NCBI GenBank assembly: GCA_009746045.1
Contig: RPFO01000164.1
Coordinates: 1,951,400-2,015,399, forward strand
Direction of reading: 5' to 3'
Source: Mesostigma viride
Taxonomy: Eukaryota > Streptophyta > Mesostigmatophyceae > Mesostigmatales > Mesostigmataceae
Length of the DNA stretch: 64,000 nucleotides
The number at the start of each line of letters is the position of its first letter. Position 1 is the first letter of the stretch. The notes below the pieces were generated by a model. It made no database searches, was not told the origin of the DNA, and saw nothing but the letters and a program-made list of their open reading frames with translations. A program made the translations under genes and the position numbers. Below, piece after piece: positions 9,601-20,700 of the stretch.

Positions 9601-12529
9601 GTGACGATCCCGTACCGTCGTCAGGAAGGACGGTTGTGATGACTTTGCCCCCCGCTCGACGGGGATGGAGCAATGCCCGAACACGATACTGCTGAATGAG
9701 GATGACGATCCGGAGCCGTCGGCTGACACGGATTTTGTTGCGAGCACCCCACTGCAGAAGAGGTTTTTGGAGGCTCGTAACGTGGAGGGTCCGCCGAAAG
9801 TCTCAGGTGGAGGGCCGGCGTTTGCCGGATTGATGCGCCCGACTGAGGTGGTCGATGTTGAGGCGCCACCAGGGACATCGGCCGGATACTATACCGAATT
9901 GACCGCGGGTTTGGGTGACACCATGCGTCCACGAAGGATGCCCTTCCACGCTCCAACGGTACATTCGGCCGGTAAATTTCATTTTCAATAAACGAGTTTA
10001 ACTCGTCGTCTGTCCCAACTCAGTCCTAATAATAGGACTGAGTTGACCTTTTTCAACCGTGTGTAGTGACTAGGTGGGGGGTCCATTAAAGATGCTTAGA
10101 TGTGGGTCTATGGAGTATTTGATGTCCTCTTGCTGGCAAAAATACTACATCAGTGAAAACTTGACCCAAACTCCTAAAAATTACATGGATGTATGGCACC
10201 GTCGGCGAATTTGCATTTTTGTGTGGAAGCATGAGTGGCAAAAATTGAATAAATTCCATATTCATGTTAAAAAAATACAGGCATGTAAACAATATAGTTC
10301 TTGACCTGTGGCAAAAAACTGGACTCAATTTGGCCACTGGCACTGCCTGAAACACGCCAAATACTGCCAGTCCTATACATAGGACTGGGCCATGCTAGCA
10401 ATTTGCAAGCATGTAAGTGCGGTCATACTTCATAGTAGCGTGGCCACAAACCATGTCAATCAGCCCATTTCCCTTCAGGCATAATAGGAAAACATACTTG
10501 CATCATCATAATGCAGTTATATTGTACCTTAGTATGTGTGAAAGCCTATGCATACATGTAGGGAATGCGTATGGATACGTAGCTACAAAGGGATGTATTA
10601 TAAGTAATAACCACCGATATAATGGGTAGGTTAGTCACATTTAATTGTTCTTTACAAGAATGGACATGGATAAAACTGTATTACCTTGCCATGACATGGC
10701 CAACATACCTGCTGGCACATGATCACAGTGGTTTATCACCAAGATTTTTCACTCACCCGTATAAGCTTGACAGTACCCTTGACGCAGCCCATGACCACAC
10801 AATCATGCAGTATGAACATAGCAAGAGAATAACTAACATCTATGAAAGTGTTTTAACCCATTCAGCACCTAAAACCTTGTACAGCCATGCTACGGTAAGG
10901 CAAATGCCTGGTAAGATCATCTAAAAAGATGGTTTTAGAGAGGGGCAGGCAACGGTCAAGAAAGAGCAGCAAGACTCAAAACTGACAGCGCATCGCAAGC
11001 TTAAACTCATGTAAGAATACCAAGAAACGATGAAGCAGCGATATTCCAGCTTTACCTGGCACGGCTGGCGTTACCTTGGCCCAGGCGGTGCCTGCAAAAG
11101 TGGCACTTTGCGGCACACAAACCATGACGTGACAGAGTGGTCGAAATCATCAAATCTTTACTGCCACTAGACTTAATCTACGACAATACATGATAAAAGG
11201 TATAAAGAAACCTATAAACCCTTCGATTTGATCCGGGAATCAATTGTAGTAATCCATTCCGTCGACCTGCCTAATCGCAGATTTTTCCAGCAAGAACAGT
11301 GCCGACACCCAGTAAATCGCATCCCCGCGAGGCTAAAATTCACTTGTATCATCTTTAGGACATAAAAAATCTATTTCCTGGGTTTGGCCCGCAAAATCGT
11401 CCGAAAACGTAAACTGCATGCATGGGCGCAAGCCGCCATGGCTAGGTCGTGCATTTCCGGAACTCACGTTTTGCGTGAAAATGTACCCTTACCACCTGTA
11501 CTTTCACCGTACGGTTAGCCGCCCAAACCAAATCCAAAAAAATCCCAAAAATATGTCCAAGAAAGATCTTTTCAAGTAGTATTTGAATAAATTTTGAGAA
11601 AAATTTTCTGCCAAATATTCCGACTGGGGCGAATTTTCTACAAAACCTCAAAATTAGGTCCTAAAATTAGGACTGAGTTGAACTCAGTCCTAAAATTAGG
11701 ACCAGAGACAGACGACGAGTTAATAAGTACCTTAATATATTTCTACATAAGTTTTTTTGCATCAGTCCATGGCTTCATTGATTTCTCACACGACCCTTCC
11801 GTATTCATGTTAATTGGCATGTGCTTACGTGCAGGGAAAGGCGAAGAAGAAACTCCAGTTCGGTTTCCCCGTGGATCCGCGTCTGGGACTGTGTCCGGAG
11901 AGGCCGGCCGTGTTGTTGGCCAGGCCGCGGTCGGCGAACCAGTTGCACAACCGGGGGCGGGAGGGGCCTCCCTCCCACCCAACGCACCAGCCGACGCACC
12001 AGCCTTACCGTGCGGTCAGCCAGAAAAAACGTACGAAGAGTTGATGGCAGAGGCGGCGGCTGCGCAGGGGCAGAAGGCAAAACGTCGGGGAGGGGGCAGG
12101 GGAGGGGCGGGGCAGGAGACGGAGGGTGCCGACGAACCTGCACAGCCGCAGAAGGGTGGTGGTCAGGGCAGAGATGCGACGGCCGAAAAACGAATCAGGG
12201 ACGTTCGGCCGGACGTCCGGATGCGCTTTATGGATGGCGCGAAACTGACTCGCGGAGGTTGGACTTCGACATGGGTAGACCAGGTGTGCATAAACTGGGA
12301 GCACAAGTACCCCAAGAAGGAAGATTTTCTGCTCTTTGGCACCCTCCTGGGCAAAGAGAGGGAGAAGGTGGTGATCAGATGGTTTGATGAAGGGCACGAC
12401 CTCGGTTGGAGTAATGAGTGCGAGCAAAAGTTTCGTTTCCCTCTGAAGTTCGCTAGAGAACATGTTACTCTCCTGAAGGAAGGCGCCAGCTGGGACAACA
12501 TTCCTTCATATCGACCTGGCAAGCGATGA
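3625..12529 (+). CDS. Large multi-exon gene, product unrecognised
   Basis: Proposed exons: 3625-4285, 4406-4462, 4590-4670, 4796-5302, 5887-7061, 7318-9958, 11835-12529. All junctions are GT-AG and in phase 0; ATG 3625 directly follows an acceptor. The product is low-complexity at first (Gly, Pro, Arg), then contains long Lys/Glu-rich helical segments, an acidic tract at about 8820-8945 and five 23-residue repeats at 9165-9500. The last exon has Trp-rich segments and ends in TGA. Several one-base frame breaks occur: G runs at 6509, 6991, 7585 and 9109 (each one base short) and sites near 3715, 3925, 3975, 6630, 8235, 8605, 9560-9665 and 11890. No family recognised; the highly charged composition and multigene setting would fit a transposon-encoded or domesticated gene. 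The intron at 9959-11834 holds a 1.7-kb element. Exon joining is inferred. Confidence 0.45.
4724..4748 (+). repeat. Quasi-palindrome in intron 4671-4795
   Basis: A single copy, GTTACGACGGCCGGCGTTTC, lies inside a short intron bounded by gtaagt and cttgcag. Confidence 0.85.
5287..5886 (+). repeat. Four tandem copies of an exon end plus donor site
   Basis: Units of about 145-155 bases start at 5287, 5437, 5591 and 5733. Each begins with a copy of the exon end (GTTGAGGGGAATGAG) and contains a T-rich tract and one quasi-palindrome. Copies one and three keep the donor GTAAGT. Copies two and four read CCAAGT and CCGAGT, so the alternation suggests an older pair that was then duplicated. The true acceptor follows at 5886. 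Confidence 0.85.
7062..7317 (+). repeat. Intron with three quasi-palindromes
   Basis: Copies near 7070, 7141 and 7208 are spaced about 70 bases apart and share flanks (TTTCTATAAG, then a T-rich stretch), so the intron grew by local duplication. Donor gtaagc at 7062, acceptor gatgcag at 7317. Confidence 0.85.
9165..9500 (+). repeat. Five 69-bp in-frame coding repeats
   Basis: Five units of 69 bases encode a 23-residue repeat with the core VTGNAGGRICDEEGD. Each unit contains GAAACGCCGGCGGGCG or a one-base variant, which resembles the reverse complement of the intronic quasi-palindrome. Confidence 0.9.
10002..11719. mobile_element. 1.7-kb nonautonomous element flanked by TTAA
   Basis: The ends are inverted copies of CTCGTCGTCTGTC, and both are flanked by TTAA (9998-10001 and 11720-11723), the target used by piggyBac and Kolobok transposons (established). 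Subterminal palindromes are present: CAACTCAGTCCTA with its mirror at the left end and a GGTCCTAAAATTAGGAC palindrome pair at the right. The interior is AT-rich, with only short frames and no transposase. It lies inside the intron 9959-11834 of the large gene. Superfamily assignment is inference. Confidence 0.75.
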
Positions 12530-13058
12530 TGGGCGAGGACTTTGCACGAAATCGCGTTTTGCACGTAATTGCCCACCGCAACGTGGAGAAATGCAGATGT
12601 ACATAGTAGTTGGATCAGTTACCGTGACTTTGGGCAGTTTAGTACTTAGTTGGGGTGACGTGTCCAATGTATATATGGTGGGGCGCGTCCAAGGGGGTCC
12701 ACGCTGATTGAGCACTTGCATGTGTTCTTTCAACATATTCGGACATGTATGAAATGAATAAATTGTTTGGACAATTGCAAATTGATTGATTGAAGAATGA
12801 GATACCATTATTAATTGAAAAATGTAAAACCTCATTGTGAATTTGTACTTCAAACTTTCACATGCATGCCCCAATTGTGCATTTGTGCAGGTTTTAATTA
12901 TGAGAAGTAGCATTTCTCTACAAATATTGAGAAATTTAGGGGCACTTGGGTTTGTTGGCCATGTTCATTCATGATAAAATGGACTTTTTATGCTGTAACA
13001 TCATATTCCACTAGTCCAAAACGCTGCTTTCATGACGTCAAAAGTACCAGCAATGGCC
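12530..13058. other. Intergenic, nothing recognised
   Basis: AT-rich sequence between the end of the large gene and a LINE ORF1 relic. I see no gene, RNA or clear repeat. Confidence 0.6.
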
Positions 13059-13960
13059 CTAGGTTGGAGCAGTAGATGTTGGGGACGCCCCGTAGATGGC
13101 CGCCCCCTTCCAGTACACCGGCTGGCCCGCCTTGGTCTGCCGGAGCTGGAGGTAGGTCGGCCATAGCTCCCGTCGCCGTTGTTGCTGCGCCAGGGTCAAG
13201 TCGTCGTCAAGGGTGAAGTGAGTCTTCTCGAGCCGCTTGCGGCGTCTGAGAAACGAAATCTTGTCCGCTGGGCTCTCAAAGATGAGAAGAAGCGGAGGCG
13301 CCCCGGCCTTACGTACTGACCCCGCGCGCGGGGGAGGCGGTGGGCGGTCAGCTTAATCCCACCAAGGAGGCCCATGCGTGCAAGGATTTTGCTCTCAAAC
13401 GCACATGCAAGCTTCTCGGAACTCTCACCTTCCTCCATGTCGAAGTTCTTGACGATGACGTTGAGGCTGCGCTTGGCGAGCTCGGCCTCCTCGCGGAGGT
13501 CAAGCGTCTGCCGTTGGAGCTGGGCTGCGACGGCGGAGGTGGTGGAGGTGGTATGTTGCTTAAGCATGTCCGCCCAGGTCGTGATGGGAGGAGCATCGCC
13601 GGCCAGGCCAGCAGGGGCTGGCTTGGCGGCAATGTCCTTCACTGCCTGGGCGGTGAGGCCGGCGGTGTTCTGCAGGACCTCGATAGCGATTGCATTATCC
13701 TTGAGGCGCTGGTCGATGTCGCGGAGCTGGGCGGTGATGGCGTCGGAGGAGGGGATGGTGGCGGTGGAGGATCGGAGGCGAGGAGGGTGGAGGTGGCGGT
13801 GGAAATCGTGGAGAGGAGGGGGAGCTCGGCAGTCAGCGTGCTGCCCATGGCCGCCACATCTGCAGCGATGGGGGCCACGTGCTGCTGAGGCCCCCTACCA
13901 GCTGATGCCTTAGCATTATTTAACCATGTGACATGTGTGCCTATGATGTGCCACACACCA
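13059..13960 (-). pseudogene. LINE ORF1-like relic, copy A
   Basis: Read on the minus strand, two overlapping frames give a Ser/Pro/Ala-rich N-terminus, a coiled-coil region (QRQTLDLREEAELAKRSLNV) and an L1 ORF1-like fold with RRRKRLEKTHFTLDDDLTLA and a LWPTYLQLRQTK motif before the stop near 13059. The frames switch near 13640 and again within the RNA-binding part, so it is broken. Three relatives occur at 43355, 53417 and 60847. ORF1 proteins of this type bind LINE RNA (family knowledge). Confidence 0.7.
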
Positions 13961-14045
13961 GATTATGCCTAGCTTCTATTAGTTATGCTGTGCCCACGCA
14001 GAGAGCCACTCTCTGCTGAGAAGCCATGCCCTAGCTTTTGTAGAG
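13890..14045. repeat. Dispersed repeat (also at 43910-44045)
   Basis: The segment with GATGTGCCACAC, GCTGTGCCCA and CTCTCTGCTGAGA recurs at 43910-44045, and its 3' part resembles 60590-60660 in reverse. It appears to be the flank of a retroelement family associated with the ORF1 relics. Confidence 0.6.
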
Positions 14046-14744
14046 TGCTTAATATTGAGGTCTTGGGGAGACGTCCACTATATCTATATTTCAGATTTCC
14101 GGCAGTGCTCGACTTGGTCCCCAAACGAGGACACGAGACAAATCAATTAATAATTAATTTAAAAATTATAATTTCGGGCAGCCACATCCCCTTCCAAGGG
14201 GGGAAAATGTACTTCATTTAGGTGAGCAAACACATCCCTGCCATGGCCAGCTTTTTAGCATTTATGCACAGGAATAGTTGTCTCACTTAATACCGGCCTG
14301 TCCTCTAGGTCCTGCATGGTGAGAGTACGTAAGCAATCCATCATTAAATAAAAGAAGTTTCTGGACTCTGTATCAGTGAGCAGCTTCAATAACTATCTGA
14401 ACTATGCATGTGGCCTGCATTTCAGGCGATGCGATAAGGATGCGGTCCCTGGACACCCCCTTCTTGTCATGCATCAATCAGGGATGGAAGTTACCTGCTC
14501 ACACAGTTGTATACCTCGTGACTTCTCCCAATAGGGGCTGAATGAATGAATGAATGAATGAATGAATGAATGAATGAATGAATGAATGAATGAATGAATG
14601 AATGAATGAATGAATGAATGAATGAATGAAGGAATGAATGAATGAATGAATGAATATGATAAAATCAGCCTGGATCTATAATGATAAACATGTTACAAGC
14701 AGAGCAATACGCTCCATGCACGGTGCCGTGCAATGATCAATGCA
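14046..14744. repeat. AATG microsatellite and unassigned flank
   Basis: A (AATG)n array covers about 14539-14655, just beyond the 3' end of the TIR gene. The rest (14046-14538) shows nothing I can name. Confidence 0.8.
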
Positions 14745-17700
14745 CTATTGGACGCTACAGAGGGGAGATCGTTTCATTTTTCCATCCCCTTTAGGGCTGT
14801 CTGTCACACCAGACTGCTTGCCCTTGGAATCCCACGCCTCACAACGGTTGCCCCCAGGGCTCCCCGAATGATCCCCCGGCGGCGGCAGCCGCAGCAGCAG
14901 CTCTGCCACCCGGTCGTCCAGGCGCAGCAGCTTCTTCTCCATCTCCTCCAGCTTGTTGCTAATTATATCCACGCCCACCATGGGCCCTGGCGAGCCGCTT
15001 GGTGCCTCGCGTTCCTTTTGTACACTTGACGCACCACCCGCGTGAGAAGGGGGCCATGAAGAACCCACCGCGCTGGGCGCCGCCCCCGGCCTATCTCTCT
15101 CGCCGCCATGGTCACTACTGTGGGCCGCTCCCACGTTATTCGCACCCCCAGGGATATGCCGGGTCAGCACATCCGTGATCTTGCCCATCAACTTGGCCAC
15201 CACGTCCTCCAGCTGGGCCTCGGTGAGCGATGGGCCCGTGGCCGGCGCCGCTGCCCCACCACCCGGCACGGCCAAGGCAGATGCAGCGGGGGTGATCTCC
15301 ACGGGTGGCTCCGGCAGCCGTACAGGGTGTTCCTCGCGCCACCTGGCGAGCACCTGCTTGCTCTCCTGCACGGCGGCCGCGTAGTCGCGGAAGCCAGTGT
15401 CCGGAACAAAGGGAGGGAAGGGGCCGCCGCACGGGACGCGTTCGCCCGCAGCACCCAGCATGTGTTCAGGGGGAGCCTCCGCCGACTTCCCCTCGCCCGG
15501 TGGAACCCCCGAGAGTGCCTGGCCGCTCACAGCCCCAACAGCAGGCATACTGTTCCCAGCTGTCCCCCCTGGTTGTATGTCTGGGTCGGCGCCTCCGTAC
15601 AAGGGCAGGCGGACAAGCGCCACGCTGGCCCCCTGCCCCCCCTCGGCCACCATGTCCACCTTGAGACCGTACACGCGGAGCAGCGCCAGGTCCACCAGTG
15701 CGGTTATGGTAATCTGAATCGGCCCATCGTTGACCGTGCCCAGCCCCGCATCGACCGACCGCAGGCGAGGGCCGCAAGGACGAGGGGTCGCCGAGACAGC
15801 CAGTCCGACAACACCTGTCCCGCCATCAGTGTTACTGCTGGCAGATGTATCAGGGTCGGTGTCACCCAGGGTCCCTGCGGCGGCAGCTGCTGCCAGGTCC
15901 GCGGCCATGGACTCATACACCAGCGCCCGCAGCGCCGCCACTGGCAGCTCCAGCAAGCGCCCGGGGCAGGACACTTTGGCGACGACAACGCGCCCGGGGT
16001 CATCCCCGCCCGCCACGCAGATGTCGGTATTAGCACCGCCCACCGCCGCTGCACTAGCGACAGCGTTACTGCCTTGGCCATCATTTTCGTGGTTACCACT
16101 ATCTGGCGCCCCGGCGGGTGGTGGCAGGTCCATGCGCTCTACTTTCACCTGGCTTCGCTGCCACTTCTCGGGGCTATCACACGTCACCACCAGCACTGGT
16201 GGGGAGATGCCAGCAGACACGAGCGTCCTTGCACCAGGGGCGGCCCCTGGTTGGCCCGACGAGCTGTCCCTCTCTCTGCCCTCCACCGCCGGCGACGCCA
16301 GCGTGCGTGAGGGGTTGGCAAACTCCATCACGGCGGTCACGCTGGGGCCCTCCAGGGTGGTCGCGGTCACCTGGAACAGCAGCGGGCCGCGCCGCGCAAG
16401 CCACGCGCGGTCCCACAGGCCGCGCCCCAGCACGTGCTTGTCCGGCGTGTTGATGCGCCAGCTGGCATTGAGGTGCAGCGAGCCAAGCGCCGGGATGGTG
16501 AAGGGGGGCGACACGGGGTTGCCCCCTGATTCACCCTGCTGGTTGGTGGTGGCTGGGGTGGGGCTTGTGAATTTCACGTCTGCCCCGATAGGGTCGCCCT
16601 CTGCGGTCAACATGGCCAGGGTCACCTGTGGACCATGCCAGGGCAACCCATGCAGATACGGGAGGCAGACGTGTTGAGATGGCCGGACATCACGAGGGAA
16701 GATCCGGCAAGGCAGACAACGGCAGCCATCCTGATGACCCTGGTCTCTACCACGACCCGCTGAAACATGCTTGGTCGCTGAGGGGTGATCTACGAAGTTG
16801 AGTTCCAATCACCCATTCCACACAGACGATTACCTCTCGAAGCTTGAAGTAGGAGATTCCATGAACTGTATCAGTATACACCATCCATAGAGGGCTGTGT
16901 CTCACAACCGCAAACACCCTAGACAGGGTTGCAACGCATAGCTCCCGCATAGCATGTCTTCCCCAACTACAGTGGATACATAAAATTTTTACTCCTGGCG
17001 TATACATAGTAGGCAGATGCCGGGCCTCCAGAGAGCCAGCTTCGAAGCAACAAAAAGAGAAAAATTAACACGATCCTAGTCTGCAAACCACCCAGCCAAA
17101 AACGTGTCTTTCACCAACTCCTGTATCAATGGGTCCCAGGTGAAGGAGATCAGACTTTTCAAGCATCACAACATTCCAGTATGAGATCAAACAATCTACT
17201 TTCCCTGACACGCCCCATGCCACCCACCTGCATGGCAACGCCCACCACCACGCCACCCACCTCCACAACCATCCCACACGACCCACCCACCTCCATGACC
17301 ACCACGTTCTTGTCCTGCCCGCTCACGATGGCCAACCCCGCCTCGAACGCGTCAAACTGGAGCGCGCTGCTTTTGTTAGCCACCACCGGCGACGTGAGTT
17401 TGAGCCGCAGCGGGCAGCCCATCTGCGCGTGCTGCGCGACAAAGGACTTGCGCGCCTCCACCGGATCCGCCTCGGCGATCGGCACGCCTTTATACCACCG
17501 CACGTCACGCACGCCGTACCCTGCCTCCTCCCCCTCCAGGGGGAACCGCTCCCGGATGCCGCCCCGGCTGAGGTGGCGCACGCCCACAAAGTAGATCTTG
17601 GTGGCCAGGGTCCCTGGGGGGCACGCCAACCCCGGCACATCAGTCCCTAGCTTGAAGAAGAGCTCAGAGATGGACGGGCAGTTGGGCGGCGAGGTGGCGG

Positions 17701-20700
17701 CGCGCACCACGGCGCGTATGCCCGAGAGCTGCTTCCCGTCCCCCCCCATGACCCAGGTGAGGGTCGCGGTGCTCCCGTCATCCTTGCGCGTGTGGGAGAC
17801 CAGCACGTCACTGCCCCCACTGGCCAGCTCCTGCTGCAGCGCGCTCAGGGCCGCAGGGGGGAACACGTTGAAGTAGTCGGCGTAGCCGTCGACCTGACAG
17901 GGGGGAGGGGCACGCACGGATGCACATGCGCGCGCGGCATTGGGTGGGTGGGACGTATTCACAAGAGCATCAGATAGGAGCCAAGACACACAACCAACGC
18001 CCGACATGGGATGGGATGTTGGTGGGGCACAATGGGGTCAGATACAGCACTGCTAGGCGTGGGCCTGGCGTGAAGATAGGCAGAATAGGAGGCTGAGATA
18101 TGAACACAGTAGCATGGCCCCAGGGAGCCCTTTTCCAGTGAAAGCGTATGGGATGTGGGGGCAACCTGGGAGCGTCAAAGCCCCCCACAACTAAAGCCAG
18201 ATTTCACACAAGGCGATCACATAGGGCACAGCACACGTTCCTCATAATTTGGTTCGGAAGCGCGTGGAATGAGCTAAGGCTGGGACAATGCACTGTCGCC
18301 ATTACCGCAATCCATGCATCCATGGAGCTCCTGTCTTTATGCGGAGGCCAGCCAGCATCATTTTGACCTTTTGGCCGCACCTGTACGTAGAGTGACCCCT
18401 TGGCGTCCTCATCGCTGGCCCCCCTGGTGGACGTGAGCATGCCGACGGACACGGACATGTCCTCGCCCGTGTAGTGCTCGCACTTGGCGGCCATCCACTC
18501 CTCGTGCGTGTTAGTGTAGTTCATGATGGCCGCACAGCGCCGGATGCGCGCGACGTACCTGCGCATGAGGCGACGGCGGGTGACCGTGTGGCCCGGGTGG
18601 AGGAAGATACAGCATTGAGCAGCAATTAACAGCGTGGTCATGCAGCAATTAGCTCAGCGCCTCTGCCAGGAGGTCACCGAGCAATAACAAGTTATAAGGG
18701 GGAATGTACACAAGGTGAGATGGCAGATTGGACTCATTGGAGGTATCATGAGACTATTTAGCGATGCAAGGCTTGCATGCAGAGCAATTTCGGAGCGATT
18801 GAGGCCAAGTCGCATGAAGGCAGCTGAGAGGGCGTAAAGGCCTCTGCACTCATATCAAGATTGTAAGAGTATAAGAAACTGAGGGTCCATGATCACCTCT
18901 GCTAGAAGTGGCATCTAGTAGAAAACATAGCGTCAGCCACTGACAATAATAAGGTTAGGCTAAAATGCCAGGGCTAGGTCGGGTTTACATTTACCTTAAC
19001 AGTGGGGCATGGGATTGTGCACTTGCCTGAGGGTCTTCAGGAGGTCTCACCCGCGACCCGCGTCCCAACAGGTTTCCACCGACTGCCCCGCCTGCCCCCA
19101 ACCCATCGTCAGGACACTGTGTGCTCATGTCCATGTGTGCACTCGTTCAAGCACCTGATCCTCCTGGCACCCATGGCCCCATGTAATTGAGACAACTAGC
19201 GCAGGGTGTATGGCTTCATGCTCGTGCTGGCACAGCCTCCTGGACCTGTCTAGGCATGCACCCGCAGCATAACCCCATATCCTGCACCCAAAGCTTTGTC
19301 TAACAGTCGCACATGCTCGCACCAATGGAGGCAGTTGCCTTGCTCTACCTACACCACCACACCGACCATGTGTGGCCTGCTGCTTCGCACGGCATCGACT
19401 TACACGTGGTTGGCTTACAATATCATGGGCCAACAGACATGGGGTGCTCCAATAACAGCGTGGGTGCGGCCTAATGCCTAGCCAACTGCCCGCTGACCCA
19501 CACACCAGCACTCTGGAGGCGAAAAAGTAACCATCCTCGCAAAGCAGCCCCTACTTAGTGAGGATGGATTCCGTTTCTCTATCGCACCCACGTGTAGTCG
19601 TTGTGGTGCTTGGGCCGGTGCCGCGAGCGCCGACAGCCCGTCTCTTGGCCCGCTTTCAGCTCGTCTACCGCCGACCCACACGCCGCGCCGCAGCACACGT
19701 GCGCGCCGTTGTACATGCCGCGCTCATGGAAGCGGCAGCTGCCCGCCCCATTGGCACTCTCCAGGTACCCTGCGCCGCACTGAACGCAGGTGAACTCGCG
19801 CTCGGGCTCCAGGCGTTCCTTGTCCGCCCACTTGTCGCGCGCCTTGGGCCACACATGTGTGCCCAGAAAGGACACGATGGAGGGCAGCTTGTCCACCAGC
19901 TGACCAGAAGTGGGGGGCGGGAAGGGCAGGGGGGCGGATGGGAGCAGTGCGGCCACCATGACAGTGGGGTCAGGCATATCATCTGTGTATGCGTGTGTGC
20001 ACGCGCGTGGATGGCAGCAGAGCAGCCATGACAGCTGGGCCAAAAATACCAAGTCAAGGGCAGGGGGAGAATTGGGAAATGGGCAGGAGCAGGATGGGGG
20101 GGGAAGCAGCACCCTCCCTTCAAGGACATCAGCAGGGGGCATCGAAAGCAATTGCCAGCAGCAACTCCAGCAGCATTCAGCTCTCCTCCTGCCTCTCCAG
20201 CTGCCAAAAGACCTCTTTCTCGCCTGGCACCTGAAGGGGACCAACAGGCTGGCTGACGAGTCAAACGGGCCAGCTAGCCTGAAAGCACGGCTAACAAGCA
20301 GTGGCCACGTAACACTGCCGTGCATGTCATGGGATGAAAGCCCCTGACGCGAACGGGCAAAAGCACATGTGCTGCACATGTCCAAACGGAAAGCCCATGA
20401 CGTTGCCCATCATGGGATGCCCCCGATAGCTGCAACCAGGTATGTACCAGCGGGGTGCAGCCACCAAGAGTGTCTCGCAGCAAGCGGCCCCGCACACGCA
20501 AAGGCCCGCCCTCGCCTCATGGAGTCATTACTCACCTCGGCCATGCATCACCCACGCCATGACTCGGCTACTTTGTCATCACTCGGTCATGCCTCACCTA
20601 CGTCATGCCTGGAAGTATATGTCACCAGCCCCCGGTCATCATTCAAGATTGCCGTGCCTCCCCTCGGTCATCACTCGCCTCGCTCAGCACTCAACCAAGT

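Noticed and set aside
8758..9747. 329-codon Pro/Ser-rich minus-strand frame
   Set aside because: Shadow of the acidic and repeat-bearing coding region on the plus strand; repeats there are in the plus-strand frame.
15108..16677. Plus-strand frames of up to 400 codons
   Set aside because: Shadows of the last TIR-gene exon, caused by high GC; no splice or domain support.
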